From: Zopfochytrium polystomum
Lineage: Eukaryota; Chytridiomycota; Chytridiomycetes; Chytridiales; Chytridiaceae
NCBI GenBank assembly: GCA_025765615.1
Contig: JAIVFJ010000040.1
Location: forward strand, 1-64,000
DNA: 64,000 bases
Direction: 5' to 3'
Of this stretch, positions 45,901 through 57,504 are shown in pieces; position 1 is the first letter of the stretch, and every line of letters starts with the position of its first letter. Under the pieces are notes generated by a model. The model worked only from the letters and a program-made list of their open reading frames with translations. It was not told the DNA's origin and ran no database searches. The position numbers and the translations under genes were made by a program.

Positions 45901-46739
45901 AAGGCATGTCTGTCTATTCTGATCACAAGAACCTCACCTTCTTCAGGGCAAGGAGGTTGCTCAAGCAGAGGCATGCCAGGTGGGCTGAACTGCTCTCTGA
46001 GTATGACTTTAAGCTGTGCTATTCTCCTGGCCACCTTAACACTGTGGCTGATGCCCTGTCAAGAAGAACAGACCTTGCACCTGAAGGGGGAGATGGTTTC
46101 ACCCCACCATCCAAGACACACCTTTCATTGCTTCCTGACAGTGTGTGGGCCTATGCTATTTCCAAGGACCCCAAGCCTCACAAGACTCAAATCAGCCAAG
46201 AGGAGGAAAAACTTGAGATACTCAAGACAAGGCATGATGCAGCAACAGCTGGACACCCAGGAGAGCACAAGACATATGAGCTTGTTTCCAGAGACTTTTA
46301 CTGGCCAGGCATGAGGAAGAACTTGCAGACCAAAAGACCAAGTCCCAAGCTAGACAACCTCAAGTTGGGACCTTTCAAGATCTTGGAGCAAATCAATCCA
46401 GTCACCTTCAAGCTGGATCTCCCTGCATCCATGAAGATCCACCCAGTTTTCCATGTCAGCCTTTTAGAGAAGTTTGTGGCCAATTCCATTCCAGGCAGAG
46501 TTGTTCCTCCTCCTCCTCCAGTTGAGGTAGAAGGTGAAGAGGAATTTGAGGTTGAACAAATCTTGGATGCCAAGTGGTTTGGAAGGACACTCAAGTTCCT
46601 TGTCAAGTGGAAAGGTTACTCAGATGCTGACAACACCTGGGAACCTGAGTCAAACCTCACTCACTGCCAAGACCTTCTGCTCAAGTTCATGACCACGTAC
46701 CCCACCAAGTTGCAGAAGAGGCCTAAAAGGGGGAGATGA
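42918..46739 (+). pseudogene. Broken gag-pol of the Ty3/gypsy element
   Basis: Domains in order: a Gln-rich coiled start; a gag core (SWYRSLPSTPTTLPELWEGL); a damaged nucleocapsid in which the CGSKEH...C zinc knuckle is out of frame and lacks its first Cys; a protease with the ALIDSGSS active site; a Ser/Gln-rich linker; an RT with KSPAGAPIFFVKKKDGG and IVYLDDILVFS; RNase H with LETDASDYALSAVLSQ; a short integrase zinc-binding remnant (HPGEHKTYELV...FYWPGMRKN); and a chromodomain (FLVKWKGYSDADNTWEPES). Two frameshifts interrupt it, near 45068 (RT) and near 45770 (RNase H). The integrase catalytic core is absent: FYWPGMRKN runs directly into the post-core segment in frame. It can move only if enzymes are supplied in trans. 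Confidence 0.9.
46725..46736 (+). other. Polypurine tract
   Basis: AAAAGGGGGAGA lies just before the 3' LTR and overlaps the end of the coding frame, as expected for plus-strand DNA priming. Confidence 0.75.
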
Positions 46740-47047
46740 TGTTATGAATCACCCTCTGGAAACCTCTGGAACCTTCTAGAACATTCCTTCATGGAACCTT
46801 GTGGAACCTTCTGGAACCTTCTTTGCTTTCCTGACTTGTCTTGTTGTCATTGGTATCATTGGTATCATTGTATTACTAATTGCTCTTTCTGGAACTTTCT
46901 TTGAGTCTTGACAAGGAACACTCTCAAAAGGTATAAAAGGGGGATGGGGGACCTGTCCCATCCCTCAAGTGAATTATTGTTTCCAATACAATCATCACTC
47001 CTCTCAGTTCCTTGTCTGCCTTGTCGTGTCCTGCCCTGTTCCTGACA
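46740..47047 (+). repeat. 3' LTR
   Basis: 308 bp, five substitutions from the 5' LTR. The consensus-like TATAAAAGG lies at 46932-46940. Confidence 0.95.
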
Positions 47048-49164
47048 GAAGCAGTATAAATGGAAATGATTCAGAGGTTTGAGACAACTTTTTCTTTTCA
47101 ACCCACTTATATTGCCCCTCAGTCATGTGTTTCTGCCAAACCAGGTTCGATCAGCTGGCAAAGAATCATCTAAAGATACAAGAGTGGTCAAAACTCTGAA
47201 AACTTCTCATTTGAGTTGATAAATTTCCTTTTGTAAACTTTTGTGAGCCTAATTTGCAAACAACAATTTCTCTTGCAAGCAAAAGGCAAAATATTCAGTT
47301 CAAGTTCCAAAAGCAGAAGGGAGTACTTCTGCTTTTTCCGCCTAACACCAACTGACGTCTATATCTCCAAGGGGCTGTACGGACTGACTGCACCCATGGA
47401 TAAGCCCAAAGGAGTTGGTAAAAAAACACTTGAAGGACTTTGAGATATAGTTGGCTTGACAGCAGTACGTGCACAGTTTCATCTGCATATTTCGAACATT
47501 TCCTTTGTTTCCCTGATAGGAAGCTGGATAAAGGAAACAAAAGATTCAGCAGTGCCAGCCAGAAGACCCAGAATGAGAGCGACACTGAATGAGGTGGTTA
47601 GTGGACTGTGGTCCAGTGGGGATGTAGAATGGCAGAATATCAATAAATGGATTAAGACAATGCTATTTCTGACAATTCTGAGCCATGGCTAAAGGAAGGG
47701 TAGAACTGGGACCCCATCCATGGGCCTTCTGGTAAATCTGGCAGATTTAGCCATGATGTCAACATCCCAGAAAATGGAGCTGCAGTGCCCATTGTGTTGG
47801 CATCTCCAGCTACCATTTTACATGAAAAAGGGAGCCAGGGCAACCAGAAAAATGGATCTCAAGCACCCACATCAATGAAAAATGGTATCTCTGAATCCCA
47901 AAAAAGGGAGCTGAAAATGGAACCCACAACTCCCAGTACAAACAGATCAAGAAATTGTTGCTACGGATCCAGAGCCCTGGCCCACAGTGAGGAGGCATCA
48001 GAGGGCCTGCTTACTTCCCAGGCCTGCTTCTGCTCTTCATGTACCAAGGCATTCAAGACGCAATAGGCGTCTACATGCAGTTGGACAACTGGTCCTACCA
48101 GAAAAGCCAATTCGTTTGATGTATACTTTTATGGTTCGGGTCGTAAGGTTTTGGTTTGACGGACACTTAACCGAGCCTACTGCAGTTATGGTCAACGTTA
48201 GGCTTTGAGGTTGCGTTACTCCTAAGAGCTTCCGGTTAAGAGGCTGTTTCTGTTAGGCTCGGTCTATCGCATCTATCCTTTCCAAGAAGCCAAAATTTCA
48301 AAAGTAGGCGCGAACTTGATGCATCATCGCGCTAGTTTCCATCTTTGCAATAATATCTATATAAAGGCAGCCAACGAGCGCTGGACGCAAATCGAAAACG
48401 TCCTATCGATCATCCAGCCCACCTCCAGTTCTCCGATGCGGAAAGGAAATGGATTTTTTTCTCTTCAACAAGGTGGTCGCCTCCGAGTTGCAACTAATTT
48501 TATAACCACAGTGGATTAGAGAATAGTGAATAATGGCAAAGGACATGTCTTGCTGATAGTTCGTCGACTATGGCAATAGCCGATTCACACTCGATCTCGT
48601 GCGGAAAATTTTGGAGACCAGCGCTCTCACTTGAACCCGCAAACCCGGCAGCTGCAAAAGTGGATGGGCGCGATCGAAAGTATCATCATCTGCTCCCCCC
48701 ACCCCGCCAACCCCCCGCACTGGCGCGTGCGTGGCGGGGTTTTTTGACAGGGACAAACTGCCATCACGTGAAAAGACACCCGGCCGACCTTCGTCGGCAG
48801 GCTGTTGCGAAACGGTAACGCTGTTTGTTCATCCACCGCGCGGGTCCTCCTTCTGGAAAGTTTTGCAGCTTCCTTCCTTCCTTGCGCCCAGATTGGCATC
48901 TTCAAGATAGCATTTCCTACTTTGTTCTGTGTAATTTGCTCCTTTCCCGTGGGCTCGTTCGATGGACGCCACCCGTCAAACCAAACGGCGAACAATCTGC
49001 AACGGACCAATAGAATTTGGAAAAAGAAAAGAAAAAAAAGCCCCCGTTCGGGGACTTTAGAAATATGATTCCCGGTGGAACGCCCATGGTGCGGAATCGC
49101 GTTTGATAGGGGTTACGTTTTGCTCTGTTTCGCGAATGCCTCTATCGCAGGTGTACTTTTCAAT

Positions 49165-49216
<52 letters not shown>

Positions 49217-49632
49217 TAGACAAGGACGGGAGGGAGTGGGGCAGGAGGGGAAGAGAGAGGCGGAGACGAGACTTCGAACTCGCTTCGGATGTTCGGAGGT
49301 TTACTCTAATCCGTCAGTTGGTTCACGCACACACACATCCCGTTAGCGTTTGCGTTTCGTTACATTGTGAAAAGAACGAAACGCACGAATCCCTTCAAAA
49401 GTAAAAAAAAAACCAACAAAAACGAAAAAAAAAAGGAACGCGTCGGTCCGCGTCTACGCGTCCCTCCGCCGTTACTCGCCCTGTCCCGAAATCAGAGATC
49501 ATTCACAGTTTGGCGTCGCGCGTCAGTCCGACCATTAACCCTTCACCGTTAACGGCACGGAGAGTACCCTCCATCAGCCGCGACCCCTTGTACTTGAAAG
49601 CACTCCTCCTCCAGGGCCGAGCGGTCTGAAAC
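47048..49632. other. Intergenic region
   Basis: No supported gene. 47050-48070 has the AT-richer composition of the flanking mobile DNA with short ORFs (47456-47692 and 47785-48066 plus) that lack domains. From about 48540 the DNA becomes GC-rich again, leading into the H+-ATPase gene. The probable ATPase promoter lies within 49220-49630; I see no unambiguous TATA box. Confidence 0.45.
49170..49216 (+). repeat. (GACA)n microsatellite
   Basis: GA units followed by about nine GACA repeats, about 420 bp above the H+-ATPase start. Confidence 0.9.
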
Positions 49633-52600
49633 ATGGCGACTCGAGAGGGCGCCCTTTTGGCACCCGAGAGCCTCGACAAATGCTCCTCAAACTTGACCGC
49701 GAATACCGCCACTGCCGATCGGACCTGTAAGTCCTTCTTTATTTTCTTTGGGTCGTTCTTTCGATTTGGGCGTCACGTCAACGTCTCGCTTAACACCGAC
49801 TGTGGACGGGGTGGTCACCCGTTTTTTTTTTTCCCCCCCTCCGTTGAAATGGGGCTAACAGCCGTCGAATCTTCGGACGCGCCTCGGAAATCCGACCAAA
49901 CGAACGACAGAACCATCGCAGAAGGCCACCCCCACTCCTCCAACGTCGAGGTCAAGGAGGCCGTGCACGTGGAGGTGGAAGACGACATACCGCCGGAGCT
50001 AGAAAAGCTGCTGCACACGGAGCCGCTGCAAGGGCTGACGGACGCGGAAGTGCAGGAGCGGCTCGGCACGTTCGGGCGGAACGAGATGCCGGAAAAGCGC
50101 GTCAACCCCATCCTCAAATTCCTCTCGTACTTCCTGGGCGCCATCTCGTACCTGCTCGAAGTCGCATGCGTGCTCTCCGCCATCTTTAAAGACTGGATCG
50201 ACTTTGCGATTCTGCTTTTCGTCCTCGTTTCCAACGCCTGCATCGGCTACTTTGAAGAGGCGCGCGCTGAGTCCGCGCTCGACGCGCTGAAAAACACTCT
50301 CGCCTTGAAATCGCGCGCCTGGCGAAACTCAAAGCTGGTGGAGGTCGACTCGGTCCTCCTCGTCCCCGGCGACATCATCGCCCTCCGCCTCGGCGACATC
50401 GTCCCCGCCGACTGCCGTCTCTTGGGTGTCGGCGTCATGGGCGAGGCCACCGAGGGCACGCTCCAGATCGACCAGTCTGCTCTCACGGGCGAATCCCTGC
50501 CTGTCCAAAAGAAGAAGGGCAGCACAGCCTACTCGTCGTCCATCGTCAAGCAGGGACAGATGCTCGCAGTGGTGACAAAGACCGGCATCAAGACTTACAT
50601 TGGAAGAGCGGCGAATCTGATCGCCGTCACCACCGAGGAAGGCCACTTTCAAAAAGTCATCAATGCTATTGGGAACTTCCTCATCATCATCACTTGCGTG
50701 AGTAAAACCTGCTTTGCGATCACAGCGAGTCATTTAGCCGCTGACCTCGCCTTTTTTTTTTTTTTTTTATTTTTAACAACGGAACTTTCCACACCCCACC
50801 CTTTGACTGCAACCGTTGAAAGGTCATGGTGGTGATTCTATTTTTTATCCGGGTTTGGGGTCCCAATTCAAATTTCGACGACAGCGTCACTCAGCGCATG
50901 AAGGACGCCTTGCTCGACGTGCTGGTTCTAACCGTCGCGGCCATTCCGGTTGGTCTTCCAACTGTCATGTCGGTGACAATGGCTGTTGGCGCTTCGCAGC
51001 TGGCCAAAAAGCAAGTCATTGTAAAGCGATTGACTGCCATAGAAGAGTTGGCGTCGGTTTCTATTCTCTGTTCAGGTACGCCGCACAGTTTAAACCAATG
51101 CCATCTTTTTTTGGTGAAAGTTCTAACCCGCTCGTACAGATAAAACGGGAACCCTTACTCTAAACGAGCTGACGTTCGACAAACCGTATCTCTCTAACAA
51201 AGGAAACACGACAAAAAACTTGGCCGGCACAGGCGTATCGTACACGGAGGACGAGCTGTTGTTGAATTCATTTTTCGCGTCCGAGCCGGGCGCGCAAGAC
51301 GCCATCGAGTCCGCCGTGCGAGCGGCGGCACGAGAACGCGTCGCTGCCCTTAAAGAACTACCCGATCACGAGCACAACGTGCCAGGATACAAAGTCAACA
51401 ACTTTATTCCGTTCAATCCAAACTCAAAGTACACCGAGGCGATAGTGACCGACCTGTCCTCAAACAGCCAGTTCCGCTGCATCAAGGGGGCGCCGCAGGT
51501 GATTGTGAACATGGTTGGTGGCCACGACGACGCCGCGCGCGCCGTCAACGACTTTGCGGTCCGCGGCCTGCGCGCCCTCGGCGTGGCGCGCACGGTCGAC
51601 CCGCAAATGACGCGCTTCGAGATGATCGGCATGATCTCGCTGCTGGACCCGCCGCGCCCGGACTCGGCCCACACCATCCGCGAGTGCGCGTCGCTGGGGA
51701 TACGCGTGAAAATGATAACGGGCGACCAGCAGATCATCGCCAAGGAGGTTGCGCACCGGCTGGGGATGCACCGGACGATCCTGGACGCGCACAAGCTGAT
51801 CGACAACGACATGGACGAGGAGGCGATGACCGACCGGGTCGAGAAGGCGGACGGGTTTGCGCAGGTGATCCCCGAGCACAAGTTCAAGGTGGTCGAGCTG
51901 CTTCAGAAGCGCGGGTTCCTCGTCGGCATGACGGGAGACGGCGTCAACGACGCGCCGGCGTTGAAAAAGGCGAACGTCGGCATCGCCGTGCACGGCTGCA
52001 CCGACGCCGCACGGTCGGCCGCCGACATTGTGTTGTTGGCGTCCGGGCTCTCGACCATCGTCGACGGCGTGAAGACGTCGCGCGCCATCTTCCAGCGCAT
52101 GCGCTCCTACGCGCTGTACCGCATCGCTTCGACGATCCACTTTCTGCTGTTCTTTTTCATCTCCATCTCCGCGTACAACTTTAACCTGCCGACGCGCCTC
52201 ATCATTTTGATCGCGGTGCTCAACGACGCGGCGACGCTGGTGATATCGGTGGACAACGCGCGCATCTCCAAGCGCCCGGACAAGTGGCGCCTGGGGCAGC
52301 TCATCTTCCTGTCGTTCCTCCTGGGCATCCTCCTCATGCTCGTCTCGTTTGCGCACTTTTTCATCGCGTGGAAGGTCCTCGGCGTGCCCCTCAACGTCCT
52401 TACCACCGACGAGGACGGGACGGTCCGCACGATCCTCAACGGCAAGCTCCAGACGATCATGTACCTGCAAGTCTCGTCGTGCCCGCACTTTGTGATCTTT
52501 TCGACGCGGCTGCCGACCTGGTTCTGGAAATCGACGCCGTCGGTCGCGTTTATCGTCGCGGTCGCCGGCACGCAGGTCTTTGCGATGCTCATGTCCGTGT

Positions 52601-52932
52601 TTGGCGTGCCCATCTTCGAAGCCACGGAAATCGGCTGGGGCTGGGGCCTCGGCGTGCTCGCGGTCTCCACGGGCGTCTTTATGATCCTCGATGTCGTCAA
52701 GGTCCTCGTCATCAAGAACTGGTCGTTCGCCCTCACCGCGGCTCTGTGGCCCACCCCGAAACGCAGGGAGGAGCTCAGGAAGAGGAGCATCAAGGCGGAT
52801 CGCCTCGCTCGCATCGCCGTGTCGGTCGCCAAAGTCCGGAAGGTGCTGCTGATGGCCACCGTCGTCGTCGCGTGGAAGGAGGCCGTCCGGCGCGGTCGGT
52901 CCAAGAACGATGCTGCTGCCGCAAAGGGCTGA
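49633..52932 (+). CDS. PMA1: Plasma-membrane H+-ATPase, P3A-type
   Basis: The pump hydrolyses ATP to export protons at the plasma membrane. The exons 49633-49726, 49862-50697, 50823-51075 and 51140-52932 (GTAAGT, GTGAGT and GTACGC donors, AG acceptors) give 991 residues. If the first intron is not used, translation could begin at 49849 (964 residues). The polypyrimidine run before 49861 favours the intron. Motifs in order: M1-M2 helices (FLSYFLGAISYLLEV...AILLFVLVSNACIGYFEE), actuator LTGES, phosphorylation site CSDKTGTLTLNE split by intron 3 at Ser-Asp, nucleotide-binding KGAPQ, hinge TGDGVNDAPALKKA, and six C-terminal helices. PARxxD-type proton-pathway sequence is reflected in LNDAATLVISVDNA. 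The C-terminus is basic (KRREELRKRSIKADR), consistent with a regulatory R-domain. Length slightly exceeds typical fungal Pma1 (about 920). Confidence 0.93.
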
Positions 52933-53535
52933 GACGAGTGTTTCGAAGGTTGGGGGTGCTGGGGTAGGGGTACCGGTGGGGGGGTGAGGGGTGGGGGCGA
53001 TCGACGGCGAGGTTGTAGAGTGTAATTTTTTGTTTGTTTCTCGTTTCCCTGGCCGTGCAGAGGTAGGTGAGGCGGAGAGGGGTTTGAAAGAAACACTTTG
53101 CCTACATAGAAAAGCGAAAGATAAAGCAATGGCAAAACTCTGTTGCGGGTTCTTTTTTTTTCGTGTTTTTTTCTGCTGCTTCTCGTACAATGCTTTTTTG
53201 TTCTGTGTGCGGTTTTATCTCTTCTTTCTCCCACTGACGTTTTCGCGTAACTCTTTTTTTTCTTTCTTTTTTTCTTTCTTTCTTTCTTTCCCTTTTGACC
53301 TCTTCCTCGAAAGCACACTACAAATATCTCTGTTGCTTGTACTCTTCCACTGACTGGTTCTCTCCTTTCTCGTTCACCTCCGCAAGCAGCTATTTTTTCT
53401 TCTGTCCGTTCATGGACCGGACCATAACTCAGCCCAAGAAGAGAGACCCGCTCGCTGATTCATTCACCTCACGACGATTAATCCGTCCTCTTCTTTCAGC
53501 TCTCATTTTATAGAGAAAAAGCGACTTTATATTGT

Positions 53536-53574
<39 letters not shown>

Positions 53575-53753
53575 TGTGTGTGTTGTGAAGGGGTCACAGC
53601 AAGTCATTTCTTGCGAAGAAGAAATCGCCGTCTTCCACCCGTCTTGCGACCTGTTGTCGCCGCCGTCGTCACTCATCAAATTACATCTCTGTTACGGTTT
53701 CTCCTCCCCCACCTCCCTCCTTCCCCCCCTCCCTGAATCCATCGCCAAAAAGA
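52933..53753. other. Intergenic region
   Basis: It holds the 3'UTR of the ATPase gene and T-rich tracts (about 53150-53290), then a (GT)n microsatellite at about 53533-53582. The upstream region of the Trp-Trp ankyrin gene follows, with pyrimidine-rich DNA (53698-53730) just before its ATG. Confidence 0.5.
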
Positions 53754-55466
53754 ATGCCGCGGCAGCCTTCGTCGTCGTCTGCAGCTTCTTTGTCGGCGGC
53801 GGCGGTGGCGGTGGTGGCGGGGGCCGAAGCAGATCCAGCAACGCCGCCACCAGCAAAACCACCTTCGGCGCCAGCGCCCTCGTCCGCCTTATTCATCGTG
53901 CCGCCGCCAGACCCGGTCGTCTCGGCCATCGCGCGCTTCGTCGCCCCGTTCCCGGACCGCTTCCGCCTGGCGACCCTGCTGCGGCACGCGCACCTCCAAA
54001 CAGAGTCGCTCGTCGCGGGCAAGTCCTTCTCGTACGACGCCGCCGTCCGCGTCGGCTCCGTGCCCTTGCTCGATCGGCTCCACGCGTACTTTCGCCGAAA
54101 CTACAACGGCGGCGTCCAACCGCCGCCGCCGCCGCCGCGCATATCCAGCATGGTGCTGGAACCGGCCGCGGCGCGCGGCGATCTGGCCGTCTTGCGGTGG
54201 TGGTCGGCGGCCGGCATCGTCGGCGAGGACGTGCCCAACGTGGCCGATCGGGTGCTGTACACGGCCAGCCAGAACGGCAACATCGAGGTCCTCGAGTGGT
54301 GGCGATCCAGCGGGCTTGCGGCGTCGATCAGCCTCAGCTCGTTGCTTTACGTTGCCAGCCAAGCCGGCCATGCGCACGTGCTGCAATGGTGGTTCGACGT
54401 GTGCCGAGGGGTTTCGAACGAAGACGGAGCGGATGGAGATAGCGGGGCTGATTCAACGCAGTACCTGCTGACGTGCCGATGGACAGTCTCCGGCGCGGGG
54501 GTCGACGTGGCCAGCGCGAACGGTCACGTCGGCGTGCTCGAGTTTTGGCGCAGCCACGGCCTCGGCGACGTGAGCGACCCGCGGTCCGCGACGCCTTACT
54601 CGGAGGCGGCCATGTCGTTGGCGTCGCGGCACGGGCACGTGCGGGTGCTGCAGTGGTGGCTGGACTCGGGTCTGCCGCTGCGGTACACGCTCAACGCGGT
54701 GAACCAAGCCAGCGCGTTCGCGCGGGTCGAGGTGCTGCGGTGGTGGCGCGGGTCGGGGTTGCCGGTGTACTACAACCACGCGGCGGTGGACGCGGCCAGC
54801 GGGCACGGCGAGGTCGGCGTGCTGCAGTGGTGGAAGGACAGCGGGCTCGAGGTGCAGTATTCCGCGGCGGCGGTGGACTTTGCGGGCGCACGGCCGGGGA
54901 AGAGGAGCGGCGCCGCGACGGCTGAGGAGACCTTGAACTGGTGGCTTGCCAGCGGGCTGCCGCTGCGCTACTCGAACCGCGCGATGGACGAGGCCAGCAA
55001 GCGCGGGGACCTGGCGACACTGCGGTGGTGGAAAGAAGCGAGCAGCAGGAGCGGCGGCGCGGGGCTGGAGCTGCGGTACTCTGAGGCGGCGCTGGCGGAG
55101 GCGACGACGGCGGGGCACGTCGACGTGCTGCAGTGGTGGCTGGACAGCGGGCTCGTGCTCCGGTTAGAGCCGGACGGCTACCGCCGCACGTACCTGAAGC
55201 TGGCGAAGCCCGAAGTGCTGCAGTGGTGGGACAAGAACGGCGCGCTTGCGAGCAGGCGCGCGGGGTGGGCGCCGGAAGCCATGGCGTGGCTGGGGAAGGC
55301 GGGACCGACCACCGTCGGGCATCTGGGTCGTGTCCTGTTTGGCCGGGGCGGCGCGGAGGCGGCACCGACGGCGGCGCCGGCGGCGGGGGCACCGGCGGCG
55401 ACCACGTCGACGGGAGGACTGCAGCGGCAGTGGTTTTGGCGACAGCAGCAGCAGCAGGAACAGTAG
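53754..55466 (+). CDS. Ankyrin-like repeat protein of the Trp-Trp type
   Basis: A single exon of 570 residues. After a Ser/Ala/Pro-rich start there is an F-box-like or helical segment (VSAIARFVAPFPDRFRLATL, about residues 60-80), then ten to eleven degenerate ankyrin repeats of about 35-40 residues. Each follows A-x-x-x-A-S-x-x-G-x-x-x-V-L-x-W-W-x-x-S-G-L, for example AVDAASGHGEVGVLQWWKDS and AMDEASKRGDLATLRWWKEA. The Trp-Trp pair replaces the usual Leu-Leu of canonical ankyrins, and the S-G-L-P-L-x-Y tail is typical of expanded families in zoosporic fungi. The C-terminus is Ala/Gln-rich. The likely role is protein binding; the partner is unknown. The start is the first Met in frame with the repeats. 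Codon use is strongly GC-ended, like the H+-ATPase. Confidence 0.8.
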   Translation: MPRQPSSSSAASLSAAAVAVVAGAEADPATPPPAKPPSAPAPSSALFIVPPPDPVVSAIARFVAPFPDRFRLATLLRHAHLQTESLVAGKSFSYDAAVRVGSVPLLDRLHAYFRRNYNGGVQPPPPPPRISSMVLEPAAARGDLAVLRWWSAAGIVGEDVPNVADRVLYTASQNGNIEVLEWWRSSGLAASISLSSLLYVASQAGHAHVLQWWFDVCRGVSNEDGADGDSGADSTQYLLTCRWTVSGAGVDVASANGHVGVLEFWRSHGLGDVSDPRSATPYSEAAMSLASRHGHVRVLQWWLDSGLPLRYTLNAVNQASAFARVEVLRWWRGSGLPVYYNHAAVDAASGHGEVGVLQWWKDSGLEVQYSAAAVDFAGARPGKRSGAATAEETLNWWLASGLPLRYSNRAMDEASKRGDLATLRWWKEASSRSGGAGLELRYSEAALAEATTAGHVDVLQWWLDSGLVLRLEPDGYRRTYLKLAKPEVLQWWDKNGALASRRAGWAPEAMAWLGKAGPTTVGHLGRVLFGRGGAEAAPTAAPAAGAPAATTSTGGLQRQWFWRQQQQQEQ

Positions 55467-55769
55467 CAGTAGTAGCGGTAGGGCGGGGCACGGCGGAGAC
55501 TGGCTGGCCACCACGGTGCGGCTGGCCCGCCCGGGGAGTGAGCGAAAATGCGGACAGAGCGCCCGGGGGCTGAAAGTAGTAGGGCAGAGTGGGGGGCCGG
55601 GTTGAGTAGTGCTGCTCGCATGCGTGCAGGTTCTCGCGCGCGGCGGGCAGGCAGACAGGCAGGCAGGCCGTGGGTACGAGGAGCGATGAGGCTTCGCGGT
55701 GAATAGTAAAAAGCAAGCACACAGTAGCAGTTTTGGTTGCTTTCTGTTGTCTGTCTGTCTTCGGTCGGT
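55467..55769. other. Intergenic region
   Basis: Short gap between the ankyrin gene and the Tc1-like relic. I see a (CAGG)n-like stretch near 55645-55668 and no gene. Confidence 0.5.
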
Positions 55770-56754
55770 CCGAGGGCGACGACCGCCTGTACGGCTCCTA
55801 CTTTAAAGGTCTCAAAAGCGCAGTTGTCCCACATCCACGGAAAAACTCCCTCTACAATCTCAAACTGGATAGCTAAGTTCGAGGAGAATGGCGACGTCGA
55901 TCGAGCGAAAACAGCGCGGATTTATCGAATGTCCAACGCAGAGAAGCGGACCTGAGCTCCTTCAGCCATATGAGAAGGAGCCAAATTCTCCATTTGGACG
56001 GTGGCAGCAAGAACATTTCGGGCTGCATGTGAGCGTTTCGACTGTCTGCCGCATTCTGCACGAAGGCGGGCTCACAGGGAAGGTTCTGGAGAGTCGCGCT
56101 ATTCAGATCAACGTTGCGGAAATGGCTCGCTTTTGCCAAGAGCTGATAGAAATCCCATGGGACCTGGCTAACTTAGTGTTTCTTGACGAATGCAGCTTCG
56201 ACAATCGAGATATGTTGAGCAGTTTTTGGAATGCCTTGCAGCAGAATACGTCCGTGCATCAGTACACCGGGCAACACTCCGTTTGAGTATTGGTGGAGCT
56301 GCGATTCATTGCCATCCAAACAATGTACTTTATTTGCGCAGCCTTTGGATCATTCCGCTATTTCTACCGGGATATTGCCCCCTTTTTCAATCCCATCGAA
56401 GTTCTTTTCAACCTCGTGAAGAAGCGATTGGAGCGCCTCTACGTCGAAAACACGAAATCAAATTGCGTCGTTGAAATTGCGACTGTTCTCGCCGAATTTG
56501 CGAACTGCCCAGTGCCGAATATTTTTTCGAAGCGTGGGTACGTGCACAACAGCATGTTTGTTCTGCACAGAGGTCTGTGTCAGGACTTGAGTGAGTTTGG
56601 ATTCAATAAAACGGAGAATGAATGGTGTGTGGTTGATGAAGAGGGGGAGCAATGGAAGTTACTGACAATTTTGCAAACAGAGCTGTGGGATCACGTTGTT
56701 TCACATAGTGTGTTGGCGTTTTGCCGGAAACATCTTGTACTTAAAGTGTTATGA
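55770..56754 (+). pseudogene. Tc1/mariner-like transposase relic
   Basis: Three frames must be joined. 55785-55955 gives the helix-turn-helix (KAQLSHIHGKTPSTISNWIAKF), and 55888-56286 gives the second HTH and first catalytic region (VSVSTVCRILHEGGLTG and LVFLDECSFDNRDM). 56290-56754 gives the end of the DDE core (APFFNPIEVLFNLVKKRL, corresponding to the usual S-P-x-x-N-P-I-E block) and a C-terminal tail. The middle aspartate region is scrambled, and two or more frameshifts plus a stop at 56284 are present. No terminal inverted repeats were found nearby. AT-richer composition than the host genes on both sides supports insertion. Confidence 0.7.
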
Positions 56755-56919
56755 AGTCGGCGTGGAGGATTGAAACGCGCGTAAGGAGGGATGGAGGGTT
56801 TAAGACGCGCGTGAAATGATCACTGAAATGTAACTACACTGCTTTTGGCACTGATGGACGACGAAAATGGGATGAGTGCTCAAGGATTGAGTAGATTCTA
56901 GATATAATGAGGGTGATGG

Positions 56920-56953
<34 letters not shown>

Positions 56954-57504
56954 AATGGTGCGTGGAGCAATATGGGCTGCGAGGACTTGGAAATGAAAAC
57001 ATAGTATCAATGTTGGTCGGTGTGTTTCCGTGGTGGCAGTTCTGAGCTCATTCTCAGCCGTGCGTGAATGAGGCCAATGATGGTGCTGTTACTGCGCGCA
57101 AATTGATCTCGCATTTCAGCATCGGTCGAACTGTCCAAAGGATATCAACGAACTCTTTGACCTCAAAGTGCAATCAGGGACGGCGCGCGCAATATTTAAA
57201 TACAGCATTATAATTCTTGGCCTCCCCTTCTCTTTTTGTGTGAAAAAAGAAGCAAATTGAGCCCTTCCTCCTTGTCAGGAGGGACTGTTCCTATCAACAT
57301 AATTGTCACGCCAGTGTTCAGAGGAAAGGCGTGCAACAAAAAAAGAAAAAAGAAGAGAAAAATTGAAAGAGAGAGCGTGTGAGTGAGTGTGTTTGCTTGC
57401 ATCGTGCGACGCGCAGCTTAAACGGCAAAGCTGTTATTGAGCCGGACTGTCTAGACAGACGGGCAGACAGACAGCCAGACAAGCAGCCAAGAAAGAAAGA
57501 AAGA
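56755..57504. other. Intergenic region and promoter of the ankyrin-NACHT gene
   Basis: An A-run of about 31 bases lies near 56921-56951. The rest is unremarkable; the frame of the downstream gene is already open from 57379, but the chosen start is 57505. Confidence 0.45.

Larger units (their letters stand above)
42570..47047 (+). mobile_element. Ty3/gypsy chromovirus-type LTR retrotransposon, non-autonomous
   Basis: Two 308-bp LTRs (42570-42877, 46740-47047) begin TG and end CA, and are flanked by a 5-bp direct duplication GAAGC (42565-42569, 47048-47052). The LTRs differ at five positions (about 1.6%), so insertion is fairly recent. A self-priming-type primer binding site follows the 5' LTR and a polypurine tract precedes the 3' LTR. 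The internal region encodes gag, protease, RT, RNase H and a terminal chromodomain, but the integrase core is missing and the pol frame is broken. Confidence 0.95.

Noticed and set aside
51460..53190. 576-codon open frame antisense to the H+-ATPase gene
   Set aside because: It is the mirror of GC-ended codons; it has an Arg/His/Asp-rich composition and no domain.
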